Under the pieces are notes generated by a model. It was not told where the DNA came from and ran no database searches. It saw nothing but the letters and a program-made list of their open reading frames with translations. Positions 19,786-29,433 of a DNA stretch of 36,713 nucleotides are shown here, piece after piece. This DNA comes from Fidelibacterota bacterium. Lineage in GTDB: Bacteria > Fidelibacterota > UBA8477 > JABMPR01. The stretch lies in the NCBI GenBank assembly GCA_013202385.1, contig JABMOT010000240.1, positions 1 to 36,713 on the forward strand. The letters are read 5' to 3'. The position numbers were made by a program, and so were the translations under genes. How positions within the stretch are numbered: position 1 is the stretch's first letter; every line of letters begins with the position of its first letter.

Positions 19786-20157
19786 TCAACCCGTTTGATG
19801 GACGGAAACGACCGCTGGTGCACAGAGAACAAAACGATCTACAGTTGTCAACTTTTCCCTGTCCTGGGTAATTTGACTGGAATCTTTTAATTGTAGCTCA
19901 AGATGATTAAGCACAAAGCCAATATCTGGTGATTCGTCACTGTTTGCCAATCGGTAATTAACCCAGCGCCCCTGTTTTTCATCCAAAATTAAATCCACAT
20001 TGCGCAAAACGGACAAATGCTTTGAAACGGTTGAATTTGCGAGATTAAGCACGTCGACCATTTCGCAGACGCACAGAGATTTTTCCCTTAACATCATTAA
20101 AATACGTAAGCGGTTTGGATCGGATAAAGCTTTAAAAATTCGCGTGGTGTTTCGCAT
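19786..20157 (-). CDS. ArsR-family metalloregulatory repressor
   Basis: FKALSDPNRLRILMMLREKSLCVCEMVDVLNLANSTVSKHLSVLRNVDLILDEKQGRWVNYRL; CVC in the recognition-helix region as in As(III)-sensing ArsR. Confidence 0.92.
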   Translation of the reverse strand: MRNTTRIFKALSDPNRLRILMMLREKSLCVCEMVDVLNLANSTVSKHLSVLRNVDLILDEKQGRWVNYRLANSDESPDIGFVLNHLELQLKDSSQITQDREKLTTVDRFVLCAPAVVSVHQTG

Positions 20158-20166
20158 TTGGTTAAC

Positions 20167-20190
20167 TCATTTCGTTATATGGCGAAATAT
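20167..20190. promoter_or_regulatory. Putative ArsR operator (inverted repeat just upstream of arsR)
   Basis: ATTTCG-ttatatgg-CGAAAT, perfect 6-bp arms, about 11 bp upstream of the arsR-like start. Confidence 0.6.
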
Positions 20191-20382
20191 AAACAAAACG
20201 GACCAAAGCAAAAGCGAAAAAACAAGTTGTCTTGAATTATGGAGGTTTAAACAGGACGAAGAATCACTTCATCGTCAGTGGTCGCATGGATTTAGGGTGT
20301 CACTTTTCTCGGGATGGAAAGAAAGACCTGCTCCAGTCGTGTCTTTCAACCCCGCAAAAACAGGAGCTTTACAACCCCCCTT

Positions 20383-20757
20383 TTACGCCTGCCTGATTGA
20401 ATCATTTGAATTATAGCCCCCCACGCCAACGGGCTTCAACGCATCCAGCCAGAGTTGTTCAAGGGTCTTAAGCTCTGCCTCAAGATTAAACGAGGCATCA
20501 TCAGTGACTTTTACAATACCAAGGATGTCAAAATAAAACGCAGCTGCGCCAAAAGAATGGTAATCTGCTTGGAGCGCTTTATTGCGATGCGAGTTAATAG
20601 AGAGCATAAACTCATGTGCATTCAAGGGTCCAGCAATGTTTAGGCTGCTCCCTAAAAGCACTTTTCCATTGCCGTGGTTTTTTACTTAAAAGACACCAGG
20701 AACAAGATCTTTCTGCTTGTATTGACTGCGAAGCTTCTTTTTTGAGATATCATACAC
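20383..20757 (-). pseudogene. GIY-YIG nuclease-family-like protein with in-frame TAA
   Basis: Minus strand from GTG 20757: MYDISKKKLRSQYKQKDLVPGVF*VKNHGNGKVLLGSSLNIAGPLNAHEFMLSINSHRNKALQADYHSFGAAAFYFDILGIV...LEQLWLDALKPVGVGGYN; TAA at 20688-20686 in the otherwise continuous frame. Confidence 0.75.
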
Positions 20758-20853
20758 TCAAGCAGTCCTTATTACTATTTATACAATCAATCCAACCGGA
20801 AAAAGCGAACAGGCAAATGACCCTGGTTGCCACTTAAAGTCAAATTTATACAC

Positions 20854-23082
20854 CTAAAAACCTTCGATAATTGAGTTAAATAGCTGACTTGGGCGCATGG
20901 CTTTTTCAGCCAACTCTACCGTGGGGTAATAATATCCCCCAATATCCACAGGCTGGCCTTGGGCTCCCAGAAGTTCTTCGATGATTTGTGACTCATTCTC
21001 AGCAAGTTGCTCAGATAGAACTGCAAAGCGGTTCTTCATTTCCAGATCGCGATCCTGTGCAGCCAGCGCCTGTGCCCAATAAAGGGCCAGGAAAAATGAA
21101 CTACCCCGATTATCTAATTCGCCCACCTTACGAGATGGAGATCTGCCGTTTTCCAAATAAGTACTGATCGCCTGATCCAGCGTTTCAGCCAGAACCGTAG
21201 CATTGAGGTTATTACTGATTTTTGCCACCTGTTCAAAGGAGGGTACCAAAGCGCAGTATTCACCGAGAGAATCCCAGCGTAAATGACCTTCAGAGAGAAA
21301 TTGTTCGACATGTTTTGGCGCTGATCCACCAGCCCCGGTTTCGAACAAACCACCACCTTTCATAAGTGGAACGATAGACAACATTCTGGCGCTGGTTCCC
21401 AACTCTAAAATGGGAAAAAGATCGGTGAGATAATCACGCAAAACATTTCCAGTGACAGAGATGGTATCTTCACCTTTGCGAACCCGGAGCAAAGAAAATT
21501 TCATCGCCTCAACGGGCTTTAAAATGCGAATATCCAGACCGCTTGTGTCGTGGTCCTTCAAGTAGAGCAGAACCTTTTTGATAATCTCAGCATCATGCCC
21601 GCGCTGCTCGTCCAACCAGAAAATAGTTGTCGAACCGCTGGCCTTCGCTCGGGAAACAGCCAATTTTACCCAGTCCTGGATGGGTGCATCTTTAGCTTGG
21701 CACATGCGAAAAATATCACCACCCTCTACGACCTGCTCCAGATAAGTATTTCCGTCCGTGTCGACAACTTTAACGACACCCGCGGAAGCAATTTCAAAGG
21801 TCTTGTCGTGGGAGCCGTACTCCTCTGCTTTTTGAGCCATGAGTCCCACATTGGAGACGCTGCCCATTGTAGACGGGTCAAACTGCCCATGCACCTTACA
21901 GTCTTCAATAATTTGATGATAAATGGTGGCATAGCTGCGATCTGGAATCATGGCAACAGTATCCTGTAACTCATCCTCGAGATTCCACATTCTGCCGCCA
22001 TCGCGAACAATGTTGGGCATTGAAGCATCGATAATCACGTTGTTGGAAACATGGAGATTGGTGATGCCTTTTCTTGAATCGACCATTGCCAGAGCAGGCT
22101 GATTTGCGTAAACAGCTTGAATGTCAGCTTCGATTTCTGCTTTTTTCTTAGCGGGAAGGCGATTCAGTTTTTCCAAGACATCGGCGAGGCCGTTATTGAT
22201 ATTTGTACCGATTTGTTTCAAGGCCGCTTTATGCTTGTCCAGGGCTGAGCCAAAAAAGACAGAAACAGCATGGCCAAACATGATGGGGTCGGAAATTTTC
22301 ATCATGGTAGCCTTCAAGTGCAAAGAAAGCAGTGCGCCTTCCTGCCGGGCTTCATGAATAGTCTTTGCATAAAAAGCTCTCAGAGATGTCACATTCATTA
22401 CCGCAGTGTCGATAATTTCACCCTTTTGCAGTGAGAGCTGGTCTTTTAGAACGGTTTCTACTCCCTTGCTATCTACAAATACTATTTTAGCCAAGCAGGC
22501 CCTCTCTAGGGTCACCGATTTTTCTGTGGCAAAAAAATCGTTTTCAGTCATATAGGCGACCCGGGTTTTAGAACCGGTTTCGGGCCAGGCTTTCATCATG
22601 CCATGGGGGTTTTTCTGGGCGAATTTTTTAACGGAACTTGCTGCACGGCGGTCAGAGTTGCCTTCGCGGAGTACAGGGTTCACAGCTGAACCGAGAACTT
22701 TGGTAAAACGTAGTTGCAAAGCTTTCTCAGTATCGGTTTTTGGCTCTTCAGGGTAATCAGGAATATCATAGCCCTTGTTCTGAAGCTCTTTAATGGCGCT
22801 TTGGAGTTGCGGAATTGAAGCACTTATGTTGGGGAGTTTAATGATATTAGCTTCTGGTGACTGGGTGAGTTCCCCCAGCTGTTTCAGAGCATCGACTTGC
22901 TTTTGATCGTCAGTCAGTCGCCCTGGAAAAAGGGCGAGAATCCGAGCGCCCAGCGAAATATCGCTGACCTCGATTTCTATACCAGTATCTTTGGTATAGG
23001 CCTTAACAACAGGAAGTAGTGCATAAGTAGCCAGTGCTGGGGCTTCGTCAATTTTTGTCCAAATAATTTTCGCGAGGGGCAT
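20854..23082 (-). CDS. icd: NADP-dependent isocitrate dehydrogenase, monomeric type
   Basis: Long monomeric [70 protein letters not shown]. Likely start ATG 23082 (MPLAKI) with AGGA upstream rather than the track's 23163. Confidence 0.95.
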   Translation of the reverse strand: MPLAKIIWTKIDEAPALATYALLPVVKAYTKDTGIEIEVSDISLGARILALFPGRLTDDQKQVDALKQLGELTQSPEANIIKLPNISASIPQLQSAIKELQNKGYDIPDYPEEPKTDTEKALQLRFTKVLGSAVNPVLREGNSDRRAASSVKKFAQKNPHGMMKAWPETGSKTRVAYMTENDFFATEKSVTLERACLAKIVFVDSKGVETVLKDQLSLQKGEIIDTAVMNVTSLRAFYAKTIHEARQEGALLSLHLKATMMKISDPIMFGHAVSVFFGSALDKHKAALKQIGTNINNGLADVLEKLNRLPAKKKAEIEADIQAVYANQPALAMVDSRKGITNLHVSNNVIIDASMPNIVRDGGRMWNLEDELQDTVAMIPDRSYATIYHQIIEDCKVHGQFDPSTMGSVSNVGLMAQKAEEYGSHDKTFEIASAGVVKVVDTDGNTYLEQVVEGGDIFRMCQAKDAPIQDWVKLAVSRAKASGSTTIFWLDEQRGHDAEIIKKVLLYLKDHDTSGLDIRILKPVEAMKFSLLRVRKGEDTISVTGNVLRDYLTDLFPILELGTSARMLSIVPLMKGGGLFETGAGGSAPKHVEQFLSEGHLRWDSLGEYCALVPSFEQVAKISNNLNATVLAETLDQAISTYLENGRSPSRKVGELDNRGSSFFLALYWAQALAAQDRDLEMKNRFAVLSEQLAENESQIIEELLGAQGQPVDIGGYYYPTVELAEKAMRPSQLFNSIIEGF

Positions 23083-23198
23083 GTTAATCCTTTGTTTAAA
23101 TCGTTCACGCTTATGAATGTAAAAAACGGTTCTGCTCTGAGAAAATAAAGCCTTATGGACCAATGCAAAATTATTTCAAAGCAATAGCTGATAATAAT

Positions 23199-23241
23199 TA
23201 ACTATTTTCGAGGACCGACTTTTGCAAATCGATAATAGTTA
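23199..23241. repeat. 43-bp imperfect inverted repeat in the icd / TonB-receptor divergent intergenic region
   Basis: TAACTATTTTCGA - 17 nt - TCGATAATAGTTA; 12 of 13 positions complementary. Confidence 0.7.
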
Positions 23242-23257
23242 GACCTCAGGGAGAAGC

Positions 23258-25960
23258 TTGTTGAAGAATGTAATCTTGTATTGCCTGTTCAGTCTCACAC
23301 TGTTGAATGCTCAAACGGATCAAAACCAGACAACAGCTGGGGTCATCCATATCAAGAGATCCGAAATATCTGCTATGCCTGCACGCTCCTTACAGGCACT
23401 GCTGGCTCTGCAACCCGGTTTTGACATGACCAATGGTGAGTTGTTCTTCTTTGGAAAACCTGCAGGAGAAATGGCTGTCTATATAGATGAGACATTTCAT
23501 AAGTATTTGAACGAGATAGGGATAGACTTTGGAATGCCCCTCTCAGCAATTCAGGAAATTGTCATATATCCTGGAAACAGTTCCAACAGGCTGTCTCCAG
23601 GAACAGCCGGGGTCGTTCAAATTAGAACACTCGCTTTATCTGAGACATTTAACATAGCAACGGATGTTTTTCAGGGCGTTGGTAAACGAGGCGATGGCGT
23701 AGAAAACACGCTCTACTCCTATGGCAACCAACGCCTGGGAGTTTCGCTGGGTGGTCCAGTCTACAAAGGTCTCAAAATTCTGGTCTCTTATGAACAGACA
23801 CTATCAGAAGATATACAGCCATCATCCGCTCCCCACTTTTCTCTGGATCGCCACAAATTTGAAATTGACTGGTCAAAAATTTCAACGACGATTGATCCAA
23901 ATGATGGAAGTCTTGTCTATAACGGGGAGGTTTGGGTAGATGGTGAATTCCTTCTAGAGGCAATGGATGACCGACAGTACTGGTTTTTTGGTCTTGTCGA
24001 GGAGCAGCTGACGACCCAACGGGGTGATCATTATCCCTATATTTACGGGCAGAGAGAATCAAGCGACTCACACTTAGAAACCATGTGGGGCTTTAATAAT
24101 TTAGCAAAAAAATGGGGTTCCAAGAACAATACAGACTATAAGAACCAAATGGGATTTGGGAAGTTACAGATTTCAATTGCAAACACCGATTTTGAAGCAG
24201 GATTCAAGGCAGAAGAGACCTCTGAGAACTTCTATGAGCATGCATTCTCGCTCATAAACACAGAAAACAACCCTGTTGGGACTTCAAGTGAAAAATTTTT
24301 GTATTCGCGACTCAATTCAAAAATCAACAGCGACCTGGACGTTTCAATGGGTGTTTCCATAAGTCAAAAACACTACCGTGGATATGTTGTACCAGACGAC
24401 TTTAGCCCACTGTCACTGCAGCTGATTAATATTCCCGCGAGAAATTTTAATCCCAATCCAGAGATAATGAATTTTGCCTCATATGGGGCATCCTGGGATG
24501 ATTTCCACTGGCAGAAGACCCAAAGGCTGGGCGTGAACGCGAGCGTTAACCTACAATTATCAATGCACCAACTGGCACTTCTATTGGATATGAATAAATA
24601 CTCTATCCAGGAGTACCGGGTCTGGGAACCCGGTGATTTAGCCTACGAATTAGACACCCATGCTGTGGAAGATCTTACAAATGAACAAAGATTCAGGATT
24701 TTCAGGGATGCCACGACCAGCAATCTGGGCGTTGATATTTTCGGAGAATCGAACCAGGAGGGGAATGGGTATCAAGCACCAGGAGAGCCACTAGATATCC
24801 GGGTAAGGGTTCAAGATAAAATGCGATTTGGTAAAACGACCATTCAGGCTGGGCTTCTGGGACACCACTTTGACGTGAATTTTGATGCTCCAGAAAATTG
24901 GGACAATATGTGGATGAATTCAGGTAAGATTGACAAAGAGACAAGCCTGTATTCAAAAGTACCTTCCCAGACGTTTTTTCATCCGCAACTTCAAGTTTCA
25001 GAACAATTTGGAAAAACCTTCGAATTATTCTTGAGCTACTACAGCGATTCTCGTACACCAGCATTTAAAGATCTCTATCTCACAGATACTTTTTTTGCAA
25101 ACAATTTTACTTCGGGACATATGCTGATCATGCCAAACCAGAAACTGAAGCTACCAGAAACAAAAACCACACTGTTTGGCTTTCAGTCTACCCTGGGATT
25201 TATTGGACGATTAAGCCTTTCCGCCTTTATGAATGAACACTCTAATATGATTAGCACTCAAAATAGATTTAATGCGAAGGTCGATGGTGCAGAATATGTC
25301 TGGTCTCAGCGCAGAAATGAAGGCAGACAGACAGTAAAGGGTTTGGTTTCAGAAGTATCATTAAAGTGTTCTTTGGGTATACGCGTCACCTCATCCTTGA
25401 GCTTTAACAGGACAAAAGTTGAAGACGATCTTTTTCAATCGGATTATTATTTAGGGTGGCAGAATATGACGGCTGGACACCAGTATCCATACTCTGACTA
25501 TAGCTCATTTAATTGGAACTCAGTAATTAATTACAGAAACACAGCTGGACCAAAACACTTCCAGCAGACCGAAGTTTCGATCTATCACAGTTATCTATCG
25601 ACAAGTTCTAATGCAGCTTTTGTTAACGCTTATATAACGGATGAACACTGGGGTGATAGAACTGGAAACACTCAAAAAATTGATATAACCATGAAACACA
25701 AGTTTCAATTGGGCTCCGTTGATTTGAGCCTCTTTGGCATCATTTATAATGTGCTAAACACCCAATCCTTGAAGCATACGTATTCAAATAATGGTGAGCT
25801 GTTAAATAATGAACTCACAGGCTGGCTTAACACAAGCATGGGTCTTGAGTGGCAGGCAAACAACCCTGAGCTCCTGAAGCTTCTTGACGCTTATTATCAG
25901 GACCCGCGCTATTTTGAGCCACCACGATTGTTTCAGCTGGGATTACAATTAGATTTATAA
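23258..25960 (+). CDS. TonB-dependent receptor (plug plus beta-barrel)
   Basis: Signal peptide; plug-like IKRSEISAMPARSLQALLALQPGFD...MPLSAIQEIVIYPGNSSNRLSPGTAGVVQIRT; barrel-like strands, C-terminal FQLGLQLDL; TTG start with AGGGAG upstream. Confidence 0.85.
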   Translation: MLKNVILYCLFSLTLLNAQTDQNQTTAGVIHIKRSEISAMPARSLQALLALQPGFDMTNGELFFFGKPAGEMAVYIDETFHKYLNEIGIDFGMPLSAIQEIVIYPGNSSNRLSPGTAGVVQIRTLALSETFNIATDVFQGVGKRGDGVENTLYSYGNQRLGVSLGGPVYKGLKILVSYEQTLSEDIQPSSAPHFSLDRHKFEIDWSKISTTIDPNDGSLVYNGEVWVDGEFLLEAMDDRQYWFFGLVEEQLTTQRGDHYPYIYGQRESSDSHLETMWGFNNLAKKWGSKNNTDYKNQMGFGKLQISIANTDFEAGFKAEETSENFYEHAFSLINTENNPVGTSSEKFLYSRLNSKINSDLDVSMGVSISQKHYRGYVVPDDFSPLSLQLINIPARNFNPNPEIMNFASYGASWDDFHWQKTQRLGVNASVNLQLSMHQLALLLDMNKYSIQEYRVWEPGDLAYELDTHAVEDLTNEQRFRIFRDATTSNLGVDIFGESNQEGNGYQAPGEPLDIRVRVQDKMRFGKTTIQAGLLGHHFDVNFDAPENWDNMWMNSGKIDKETSLYSKVPSQTFFHPQLQVSEQFGKTFELFLSYYSDSRTPAFKDLYLTDTFFANNFTSGHMLIMPNQKLKLPETKTTLFGFQSTLGFIGRLSLSAFMNEHSNMISTQNRFNAKVDGAEYVWSQRRNEGRQTVKGLVSEVSLKCSLGIRVTSSLSFNRTKVEDDLFQSDYYLGWQNMTAGHQYPYSDYSSFNWNSVINYRNTAGPKHFQQTEVSIYHSYLSTSSNAAFVNAYITDEHWGDRTGNTQKIDITMKHKFQLGSVDLSLFGIIYNVLNTQSLKHTYSNNGELLNNELTGWLNTSMGLEWQANNPELLKLLDAYYQDPRYFEPPRLFQLGLQLDL

Positions 25961-25965
25961 CCCAC

Positions 25966-26973
25966 ATGATTAGAACAAAGGCAAAAGAGGTGATGAGGAC
26001 CAGGACTATTATTTTGGTAGCCATTTTGATATGTTCTTGTTCAAAAGACGCTCCCAATTCAATCACTGACCCGGGATCAGTGGCCCACGCGACCACCCTT
26101 CAAGGCTCCGTCAGTGGTATTCTCACCAAAGACAGTTCACCCTATAATGTTATCGCAGATATCACAGTCGAAAGCAATGACTCACTTCTCATTGAGCCAG
26201 GCGTAAAAATCTTGTTTTTCGACTCCACGGCTTTGTTTGTTTTTGGCCAAATTACCTCCGTGGGCGAACAGGAAAGGCCGATCACTTTCACCGCTTTTAA
26301 TCACGCCTGGTTTGGTATAAATATAGACGAGTCTTCAGGGGACAACCAATTTCGTTACTGCGAGATAAGTAAAATAGAAACCCCCTATCACTCAACGCCT
26401 GAGAAGGGCAGTGTTACATTAAGAAATTCAAGGGTGAGCATCACCAATTGCATAATAAAAAATAACCGGGCAGACGATGGGGGAGCCCTGTCCAGCACGG
26501 GTTCAGAAGTTACCCTGATGAACAACATTCTAATGGATAATCAGGCAACGAGCTTTGCAGGAGCCATATTAAGCAGATCCTCGGTTTCGACAATTCTAAA
26601 CAATACCATTTATCGCAATTCCAGTTCAAACTATGGCGGTGCTATTGTGATTATCGATCCTGTTGGTGAAGAAATCCAGAATAATATCATCCATTCTAAT
26701 TCAAGCACTTCGGGTGACTCGAGAATCGCTATTTTTGCTGGTGACGCTTCTCTCGTAATCGTCAACTTTAACTTTTTGGGAACGGATGATCTGGATCCTG
26801 ACTTTGTCTCCGCCAGCGATGTCAGGCTTTTGCCATACTCTCCTTGTATTGACCAGGGGAATCCAGCTTCTGAGTATAACGATGTGGACGGCTCTCTTAA
26901 TGACCAGGGCGCTTTCGGAGGTCCACTTGGTGATTGGCGGGGTTTCGGTCTCCGAGATGTGGCGGCAGATTGA
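25966..26973 (+). CDS. Right-handed parallel beta-helix repeat lipoprotein
   Basis: Lipobox ILICSCSKD (start possibly ATG 25993); IEPGVKILFFDSTALFVFGQITSVGEQERPITFTA; repeated NNxI / GGAL rungs; PCIDQGNPASEYND. Confidence 0.85.
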   Translation: MIRTKAKEVMRTRTIILVAILICSCSKDAPNSITDPGSVAHATTLQGSVSGILTKDSSPYNVIADITVESNDSLLIEPGVKILFFDSTALFVFGQITSVGEQERPITFTAFNHAWFGINIDESSGDNQFRYCEISKIETPYHSTPEKGSVTLRNSRVSITNCIIKNNRADDGGALSSTGSEVTLMNNILMDNQATSFAGAILSRSSVSTILNNTIYRNSSSNYGGAIVIIDPVGEEIQNNIIHSNSSTSGDSRIAIFAGDASLVIVNFNFLGTDDLDPDFVSASDVRLLPYSPCIDQGNPASEYNDVDGSLNDQGAFGGPLGDWRGFGLRDVAAD

Positions 26974-27135
26974 CCCGCTTTCATTTGTTATCACTTCGAG
27001 CCTCCCAAAACCCTATTCCAAAATCAAGTTTCAAACCGATATTCTATGTGTATACAGCGATATAGACCTTAGATTGATCACATAACCAGTCCCACAGTTA
27101 ATCAACACCGTGAAGACAAATAAAAAGGAAGACCA

Positions 27136-27312
27136 ATGGCCAAACCCAACTATGCGTTTGCGAAACACCAGAGAGACGTTGCCAAGAAAAAGAAGAAAGA
27201 AGAAAAACGGAAACTGAAAGAAGAAGCAAAGCTGCAGCAAGATGCTGAAGGGGAAGAGCTTCAAACACCTGAAGAAGATTCTGAAGATCAACCATCTGAC
27301 GACCAATCCTGA
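27136..27312 (+). CDS. Small Lys/Glu-rich conserved-type protein, 58 aa (not on ORF track)
   Basis: ATG with AAAAGGAAG upstream: MAKPNYAFAKHQRDVAKKKKKEEKRKLKEEAKLQQDAEGEELQTPEEDSEDQPSDDQS*. Confidence 0.75.
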   Translation: MAKPNYAFAKHQRDVAKKKKKEEKRKLKEEAKLQQDAEGEELQTPEEDSEDQPSDDQS

Positions 27313-27437
27313 CAACCCTTTCAAAACCCACACCTCCCCAACCCGGGGATTTCGCCTCCGAGCATCGTCGGAACCACAATCCAGAGCTATACACGAATCT
27401 GGAACCCTCCTATTATGAAAAGGGACTCTAGAGCCAT

Positions 27438-28502
27438 ATGAGCCTGGTTGAATATGGCTGGAATAAGACCTGGGATGAACGCTTAAAAGGTGTTCAAGCC
27501 AAACAAGGCATACCCGCCCGGATCATATCCGAACACCGCAATCTGTTCTGGGTGCACACAGAAGCGGGCGATTTCGCAGCAAAAGTTTCCGGCAGACTGG
27601 AACACCATGCCACCAGCATGGCCCAGCTACCAGCAGTAGGTGACTGGGTTGTTATAAAGCCTGGTAAAGATGGAGCCCGGGCAACGATTCAGACCATTTT
27701 GCCACGCCAATCAAAATTTTCCAGGAAAACGCCAGGAAAACGCACGGACGAACAAATAATCGCTGCCAATATCGATTCGGTGTGGATCGTAACATCTCTG
27801 GATGCAAATCTGAACCCAGCGCGTCTGGAACGGTACGTCACCCTGGTCTGGGAAAGCGGTGCATCACCCGTTGTAATCCTGGCGAAGTCCGATCTAACGC
27901 TTGAGGCAGAAGCAATTATTGAAGATTTGGCCACTCGCGTGGGAGGGGTTCCGATTCACGCTGTCAGCGTTCTGAACGCAAGCGGGATAGCTGAATTGAG
28001 TGAATATTTGGTACCAGGCAGGACCATTGCACTTCTGGGATCATCTGGCGTGGGAAAATCGACACTTATAAACTACCTGGCAGGCCAGGATGTTTTGCGG
28101 ACGGCTTCCGTAAGAGAAAAGGATGGCAAGGGGCGTCACACAACCACCCATCGCGAACTCGTGCTGCTCCCAACAGGCGGATTGCTTCTGGATACACCTG
28201 GAATGCGCGAGCTGCAACTGTGGGGGGCAGAAGATGTTCTCGATAAAGGCTTTGCTGATATTGAAATTATTGCTGGCAATTGTCGTTTTTCTGACTGCTC
28301 TCATGAAACGGAACCGGGTTGTGCCGTACGCGACGCAGCGGAAAAGGGCGTTTTGGCCCCAGAGCGAATGGAAAACTTCAAAAAACTCCGTCAGGAGCTG
28401 CTTCACCTGGAACGCAAACAGGATATCCGCGCTGCCATCAAAGAAAAACAACGCTGGAAGGAAATATCACAACAGCGACGAAATTTAAAGGACAATAAAT
28501 AG
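27438..28502 (+). CDS. rsgA: Ribosome small subunit-dependent GTPase A
   Basis: Circularly permuted GTPase: IVTSLDANLNPARLERY, VVILAKSDL, LLGSSGVGKSTLIN, LLDTPGMRELQLW, zinc motif CRFSDCSHETEPGCAV. Confidence 0.97.
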   Translation: MSLVEYGWNKTWDERLKGVQAKQGIPARIISEHRNLFWVHTEAGDFAAKVSGRLEHHATSMAQLPAVGDWVVIKPGKDGARATIQTILPRQSKFSRKTPGKRTDEQIIAANIDSVWIVTSLDANLNPARLERYVTLVWESGASPVVILAKSDLTLEAEAIIEDLATRVGGVPIHAVSVLNASGIAELSEYLVPGRTIALLGSSGVGKSTLINYLAGQDVLRTASVREKDGKGRHTTTHRELVLLPTGGLLLDTPGMRELQLWGAEDVLDKGFADIEIIAGNCRFSDCSHETEPGCAVRDAAEKGVLAPERMENFKKLRQELLHLERKQDIRAAIKEKQRWKEISQQRRNLKDNK

Positions 28503-28539
28503 CCCCGGTAAAAATGATCAATTAAGGAATATTCTAAAA

Positions 28540-29337
28540 GTGATGGCAACTTTTGACCAGCTCCCCGATCCTCATAAAAAATTCATAGACAATTCAGTCT
28601 CAGAACTCAAGCATGATTCAAGAATATTCGGCGTGGCTGCCGGTGGCTCTCTCCTACTAGATACAATGGATCAATTTAACGATATCGATCTGGTCCTCTA
28701 TATTGACCCAAAACATTATCAGGAGGTCATGGCAGAGCGCCAAGCCATTGCTGCTGGAATTGGCCCGCTGATTGAATGTTTTACCGGTGAACACGTGGGC
28801 GAGCCCCGTTTGTTAATCTGTTTGTATGGGCCTCCCTTGCTCCACATCGACTTCAAATTTGTATCCCTGGACGACATACAAGAAAAAGTAGAAAATCCAC
28901 TGATTCTCTGGGAAAGAGCTGATCAGATATCCAGCCTGCTTAATAAAACAGCAGCAAAATTTCCCCAACCCGACCCCATATGGATCGAAGCTCGGTTCTG
29001 GACCTGGATTCACTATACAGCGTCAAAAATCGGACGCGGTGAGCTCTTTGAAGCCATTGACTCAATGAGCTATATGCGGGCAACAGTTCTGGGGCCGCTG
29101 TTGTTAGCCAAAAACGGCGCCAGACCACAAGGATTGCGAAAAATCGAATTTCAGGCAACAACGACTGAGCTCAAAGAATTGAAAGATACCCTCCCAACTT
29201 ATAGTTCCAAAAGCACACTCGTAGCATTGCGAAAGACCATAGAGCTTTACCTTAGATTGCGAAACGGTCCAGGAAATCAACGGGCAAAGACCTATGCCAT
29301 CCAATATCTGATACACATCGAAAAGATGTTGGATTAG
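28540..29337 (+). CDS. Nucleotidyltransferase domain protein (pol-beta superfamily)
   Basis: FGVAAGGSLLLDTMDQFNDIDLVLYIDP: GS...D.DL pattern of minimal nucleotidyltransferases. Confidence 0.75.
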   Translation: MMATFDQLPDPHKKFIDNSVSELKHDSRIFGVAAGGSLLLDTMDQFNDIDLVLYIDPKHYQEVMAERQAIAAGIGPLIECFTGEHVGEPRLLICLYGPPLLHIDFKFVSLDDIQEKVENPLILWERADQISSLLNKTAAKFPQPDPIWIEARFWTWIHYTASKIGRGELFEAIDSMSYMRATVLGPLLLAKNGARPQGLRKIEFQATTTELKELKDTLPTYSSKSTLVALRKTIELYLRLRNGPGNQRAKTYAIQYLIHIEKMLD

Positions 29338-29433
29338 CGGAGGAGTTTTGTGTCCCCCCAAAAAATAGCCATGGAGCAGGGATGCAGAAAAACGTATGTT
29401 AAGAGAGCAGAAATAAAAGGAGAAGAATAAACA

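Noticed and set aside
20000-20416. 138-aa + strand ORF
   Set aside because: Antisense to the arsR-like gene and its promoter; no family resemblance
23083-23163. N-terminal extension of icd on the ORF track
   Set aside because: [27 protein letters not shown] is unlike monomeric IDH N-termini; MPLAKI at 23082 has an upstream AGGA
27031-27333. 100-aa minus-strand ORF rich in Phe/Leu
   Set aside because: Antisense to the Lys/Glu-rich 58-aa ORF, which has an RBS; the Phe/Leu richness is the mirror of AAA/GAA codons
28790-28803. CACGTG-containing site as a third parS
   Set aside because: Sequence TGAACACGTGGGCG lacks the GTTTCACGTGAAAC arms and lies within a coding region
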